Assembly: GCA_041685915.1 (NCBI GenBank) | Contig: JAWLEV010000013.1 | Coordinates: forward strand, 1-41,336 | Length of the DNA stretch: 41,336 nt | Source: JAWLEV01 sp041685915 | GTDB lineage: Bacteria; Chloroflexota; Anaerolineae; UBA1429 | Direction of reading: 5' to 3' | In this document: piece after piece, positions 41,323 to 41,336 of the stretch | How positions within the stretch are numbered: position 1 is the stretch's first letter | How the letters are laid out: each line of letters begins with the position of its first letter | The notes under the pieces: model-generated | Told to the model about the DNA's origin: nothing | Databases searched by the model: none | The model's input: only the letters and a program-made list of their open reading frames with translations | Translations under genes and position numbers: made by a program

Positions 41323-41336
41323 CCATCTCCTCCTAC

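Noticed and set aside
1..41336. tRNA, rRNA, CRISPR or insertion-sequence elements
   Set aside because: No T-arm-like motifs with a matching cloverleaf, no spaced direct repeats and no transposase were noticed. A search by eye can miss a tRNA or a diverged RNA; tRNAscan-SE and Infernal would settle it.

Overview
The window reads as one scaffold of a metagenome-assembled, moderately high-GC genome, most likely a member of the Chloroflexota (an Anaerolineae-like lineage). This is inferred from several features together: a DUF951 protein in the rsmD-mnmE cluster, lipoproteins with long Thr/Pro linkers, LGFP-like and golvesin-like modules in a secreted protein, an uncharacterised 145-aa protein of a type I associate with Chloroflexota, and no sign of outer-membrane genes. 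A run of exactly 100 N (6026-6125) is a scaffold gap. It truncates two genes, a sialidase-like protein and Maf, which only look fused. I see no rRNA, tRNA, insertion sequence, prophage or CRISPR array.

Layout. 1-5 kb: a membrane ferric-reductase-like flavoprotein (minus strand), a divergent promoter region with a possible 54-codon ORF, a PdaC-like lipoprotein polysaccharide deacetylase, then a flavin-reductase-like protein and a small lipoprotein. 5-10 kb: the sialidase-like protein and Maf around the gap, then a tight run rsmD - DUF951 - mnmE - GT4 glycosyltransferase, closed by a strong hairpin. 10-17 kb, minus strand: cell-surface proteins (two PA14 + golvesin-like + LGFP-like; a beta-propeller lipoprotein; a two-helix membrane protein), then purine nucleoside phosphorylase and a Xer-type recombinase. 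17-23 kb: the 145-aa protein, a fumarylacetoacetase-family enzyme, and a MarR-regulated operon for a heterodimeric ABC exporter. 23-26 kb: a Tat-exported metallophosphoesterase, a helical protein paired with an SPFH-SHOCT protein, and ribosomal protein L9. 26-33 kb: an adaptor - FtsX permease - ATPase - ATPase export system. 33-38 kb: xylulokinase, gamma-glutamyltransferase, a Gfo/Idh/MocA dehydrogenase and a papain-like protein. The window ends with an unusual isoleucyl-tRNA synthetase on the minus strand.

Regulation is unusually readable. Many transcription units carry a sigma70-type promoter with a 16-17 bp spacer, and several have a nearby palindrome. The clearest case is the marR operon, where two TTAG-N4-CTAA sites lie directly at the predicted start site. 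The most interesting items are an ABC ATPase with a C-terminal AbrB/SpoVT-like domain, an 85-bp-spaced pair of near-identical palindromes before the Gfo/Idh/MocA gene, a leader with two mutually exclusive hairpins before the adaptor gene, an IleRS with all its signature motifs altered, and a papain-like protein of unknown role.
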